Assembly (NCBI RefSeq): GCF_017916325.1
Contig: NC_090154.1
Coordinates: 189,001-253,000, forward strand
Length of the DNA stretch: 64,000 bases
Source: Leishmania martiniquensis
Taxonomy: Eukaryota > Euglenozoa > Kinetoplastea > Trypanosomatida > Trypanosomatidae
Direction: 5' to 3'
Shown here: one piece after another, positions 62,701-64,000 of the stretch
Position numbering within the stretch: the stretch's first letter is position 1
Layout of the letters: every line of letters begins with the position of its first letter
The notes under the pieces: model-generated
Told to the model about the DNA's origin: nothing
The model's input: the letters and a program-made list of their open reading frames with translations, nothing else
The model's database searches: none
Translations under genes and position numbers: made by a program

Positions 62701-63787
62701 GTGTGTGTGCGTGTGCGTGTCGGCACCCATCCGCTTCCGCTCTCGTCGGTCCTCCGCATTCCTCTCAACTTCAGCACTGTTTATCTGTCTTGTCCACGCC
62801 CCATCTTGTCTCTTGCAGCCGTGGTCGCTGCTGCTGCTCCAGTCCCCCTACCTTCCCTGACCTTACTCCTTCTCTCTGTTATGTTATACAAACATACATT
62901 TATATACATATATATATATAGCTCGTTTACTTGTGTCTATGCCCTGCGGACGAACTCAGAGCACTCTTCACCGAAGCCCCTCTCACCCCACGTGCCTTGT
63001 ACGTTTTATTCTTTGGTTCTTTCTCAGCAGGCCGTGCTGAAACTTGGTCGTGCTACTCCAGGAAGCCTTAATTCCTTTGTCGTGTGGGTGCAGCGGCTCC
63101 CTCCCTCCCTCTCTCTAGCTTTTTCTGTGTGCCCTTTTTTTTCGATCGAATCAGATCTTCTTCCTCTAGACGCCGCTGCGCAGCAAACAGGCGGAGCGAC
63201 GAGCACGGAGAGCAAAGGAACAGAACACAATCGGCATCCTCAGAGCTGAACGTGCAGAGCACCCGCGCAACAGTGAAAAAAAGGGGGGCTCAACAACAGC
63301 AAAGATAGGGTCAAGCAGCGGAAGAGAAATAACGCCGGAGCGGCGCAGCGTTGCTCTTGTTCTTACGCTCATTGCGCTTGTTTGTATGTGTTCGTTTGTT
63401 TGGTTGTTTCGTTTTTTATCTCTTTCTGTGCCGTTGCGTAGCCGCGCTTGTTGTCAATCTCATTTGTGCGTGTAAGTCTTGAGCTCCGGCACTTTGTATT
63501 TTTTTCCTTCGTGTTTGCCCCTCCTTTTCCCTCCCCTCCCCACTCCCTCCAGTGCCTGCGGACTGCTCTCCCCGCATGCTGTCGGCAAAGACGCGCTCCT
63601 CTGCCTTCGTCCCCTCCAGCGCTCTTCTCCTTGGGTTTGGGATCAGTGCTGCGACAAGGATAAGCCGCTCTTTCCTCTGCTTGCTTTCGCTTTTTTTGTT
63701 GCTGTTTCCCCCCCTCTCTCTTAGATTTGCTTAGTCCTTCCCCTCCCCGACCCACCACACGCACAACACCCACACGCAGACGCGCAC
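59761..63787. other. 4-kb intergenic region with a GC-rich island
   Basis: From about 59800 to 61010 the sequence is complex and GC-rich without pyrimidine bias. It is unlike the normal spacer but has no intact ORF, so it may be a decayed retroposon or gene. From 61010 to 63720 it is ordinary C/T-rich spacer with GT (61800-61812, 62698-62720), CA (62315-62345) and TA (62900-62922) runs. No gene is supported on either strand. Confidence 0.5.
63668..63724 (+). promoter_or_regulatory. Predicted trans-splice acceptor for the last gene
   Basis: A long T/C tract ends in CTCTTAG (AG at 63723-63724). The ATG at 63788 is the first ATG after it, giving a leader of about 63 nt. Confidence 0.65.
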
Positions 63788-64000
63788 ATGTACCCGCGAT
63801 CTCGTGCGAAGGGAGGCCTTCAGGGCGGTGGGCAGGGGGACGGCGACTCAGTCCCAGGTCTCACTCAGCCTTCTGCACCACCGCTAGTCTCTACCGGTGT
63901 GGCGTCGTCCAACACAACGATAAGGCATCGTAAGCATCCGAGCACCATGTTGCGCAGTCAGGGTGCTCACTATTCCTCCACAGCTTTTGATCTCCAGCTG
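63788..64000 (+). CDS. Start of an unidentified gene, cut by the window end
   Basis: An ATG at 63788 opens a frame of 71 codons that is still open at base 64000. The encoded start is MYPRSRAKGGLQGGGQG, then a Ser/Thr/Pro-rich linker, then a basic stretch (IRHRKHPSTMLRSQGAHYSS). It follows an excellent splice acceptor and keeps the strand of all other genes, so it is very likely the 5' end of a real CDS. There is too little sequence to name a family; the low-complexity start resembles the N-terminal extensions of large Leishmania proteins. Confidence 0.6.
   Translation, partial: MYPRSRAKGGLQGGGQGDGDSVPGLTQPSAPPLVSTGVASSNTTIRHRKHPSTMLRSQGAHYSSTAFDLQL

Overview
This window is nuclear DNA of a trypanosomatid, almost certainly a Leishmania species. 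The evidence is high GC, intronless GC-rich ORFs, very long pyrimidine-rich spacers with GT, CT and CA microsatellites, polypyrimidine-AG trans-splice acceptors ahead of the genes, and Leishmania-like dispersed repeats in the spacers. All credible genes lie on the + strand, so the window is the inside of one directional (polycistronic) gene cluster with no strand switch. I saw no tRNA, rRNA, CRISPR or bacterial-type signals. From memory, the methionine aminopeptidase 1 gene of L. major is on chromosome 19; that placement cannot be tested here.

Layout: (1) 379-1023, small two-helix membrane protein, probably mitochondrial. (2) 2116-3015, UPF0193 (C22orf23-like) protein. (3) 4300-9066, large disordered protein with a SAM-like domain, a SUMO-interacting motif and SLX4-like C-terminal modules. 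(4) 9578-11275, IQ-motif protein. (5) 13568-16246, LRRC56-like dynein-arm factor. (6) 19966-21171, methionine aminopeptidase 1. (7) 23300-27454, large protein with an N-terminal SPATA4/SPEF1-type CH domain. (8) 29080-30620 and 34657-36243, two nearly identical copies of a signal-peptide plus five-TM membrane protein; the first copy has a one-base frameshift. (9) 40109-49090, 2993-residue protein joining a predicted pseudokinase to three TBCC/C-CAP-like beta-helix segments. (10) 54880-59760, CaMKK-like Ser/Thr kinase whose catalytic domain carries two large insertions. (11) 63788-end, the start of a gene cut by the window edge.

At least four genes (UPF0193, IQ protein, LRRC56-like, SPATA4-type CH) belong to families tied to motile cilia or flagella, and the TBCC-like protein may join them. 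Trypanosomatid genes in one cluster are normally not functionally linked, so this may be chance. Expression control is expected to be post-transcriptional.

The spacers hold two dispersed repeat families, each as a direct pair: A (about 425 bp at 18.8 and 32.3 kb) and B (about 243 bp at 21.4 and 36.4 kb). With the duplicated membrane gene, they make 18.8-36.7 kb a candidate zone for recombination and copy-number change. Start codons were moved to the first sensible ATG wherever the open frame extended upstream through non-ATG or UTR-like sequence.
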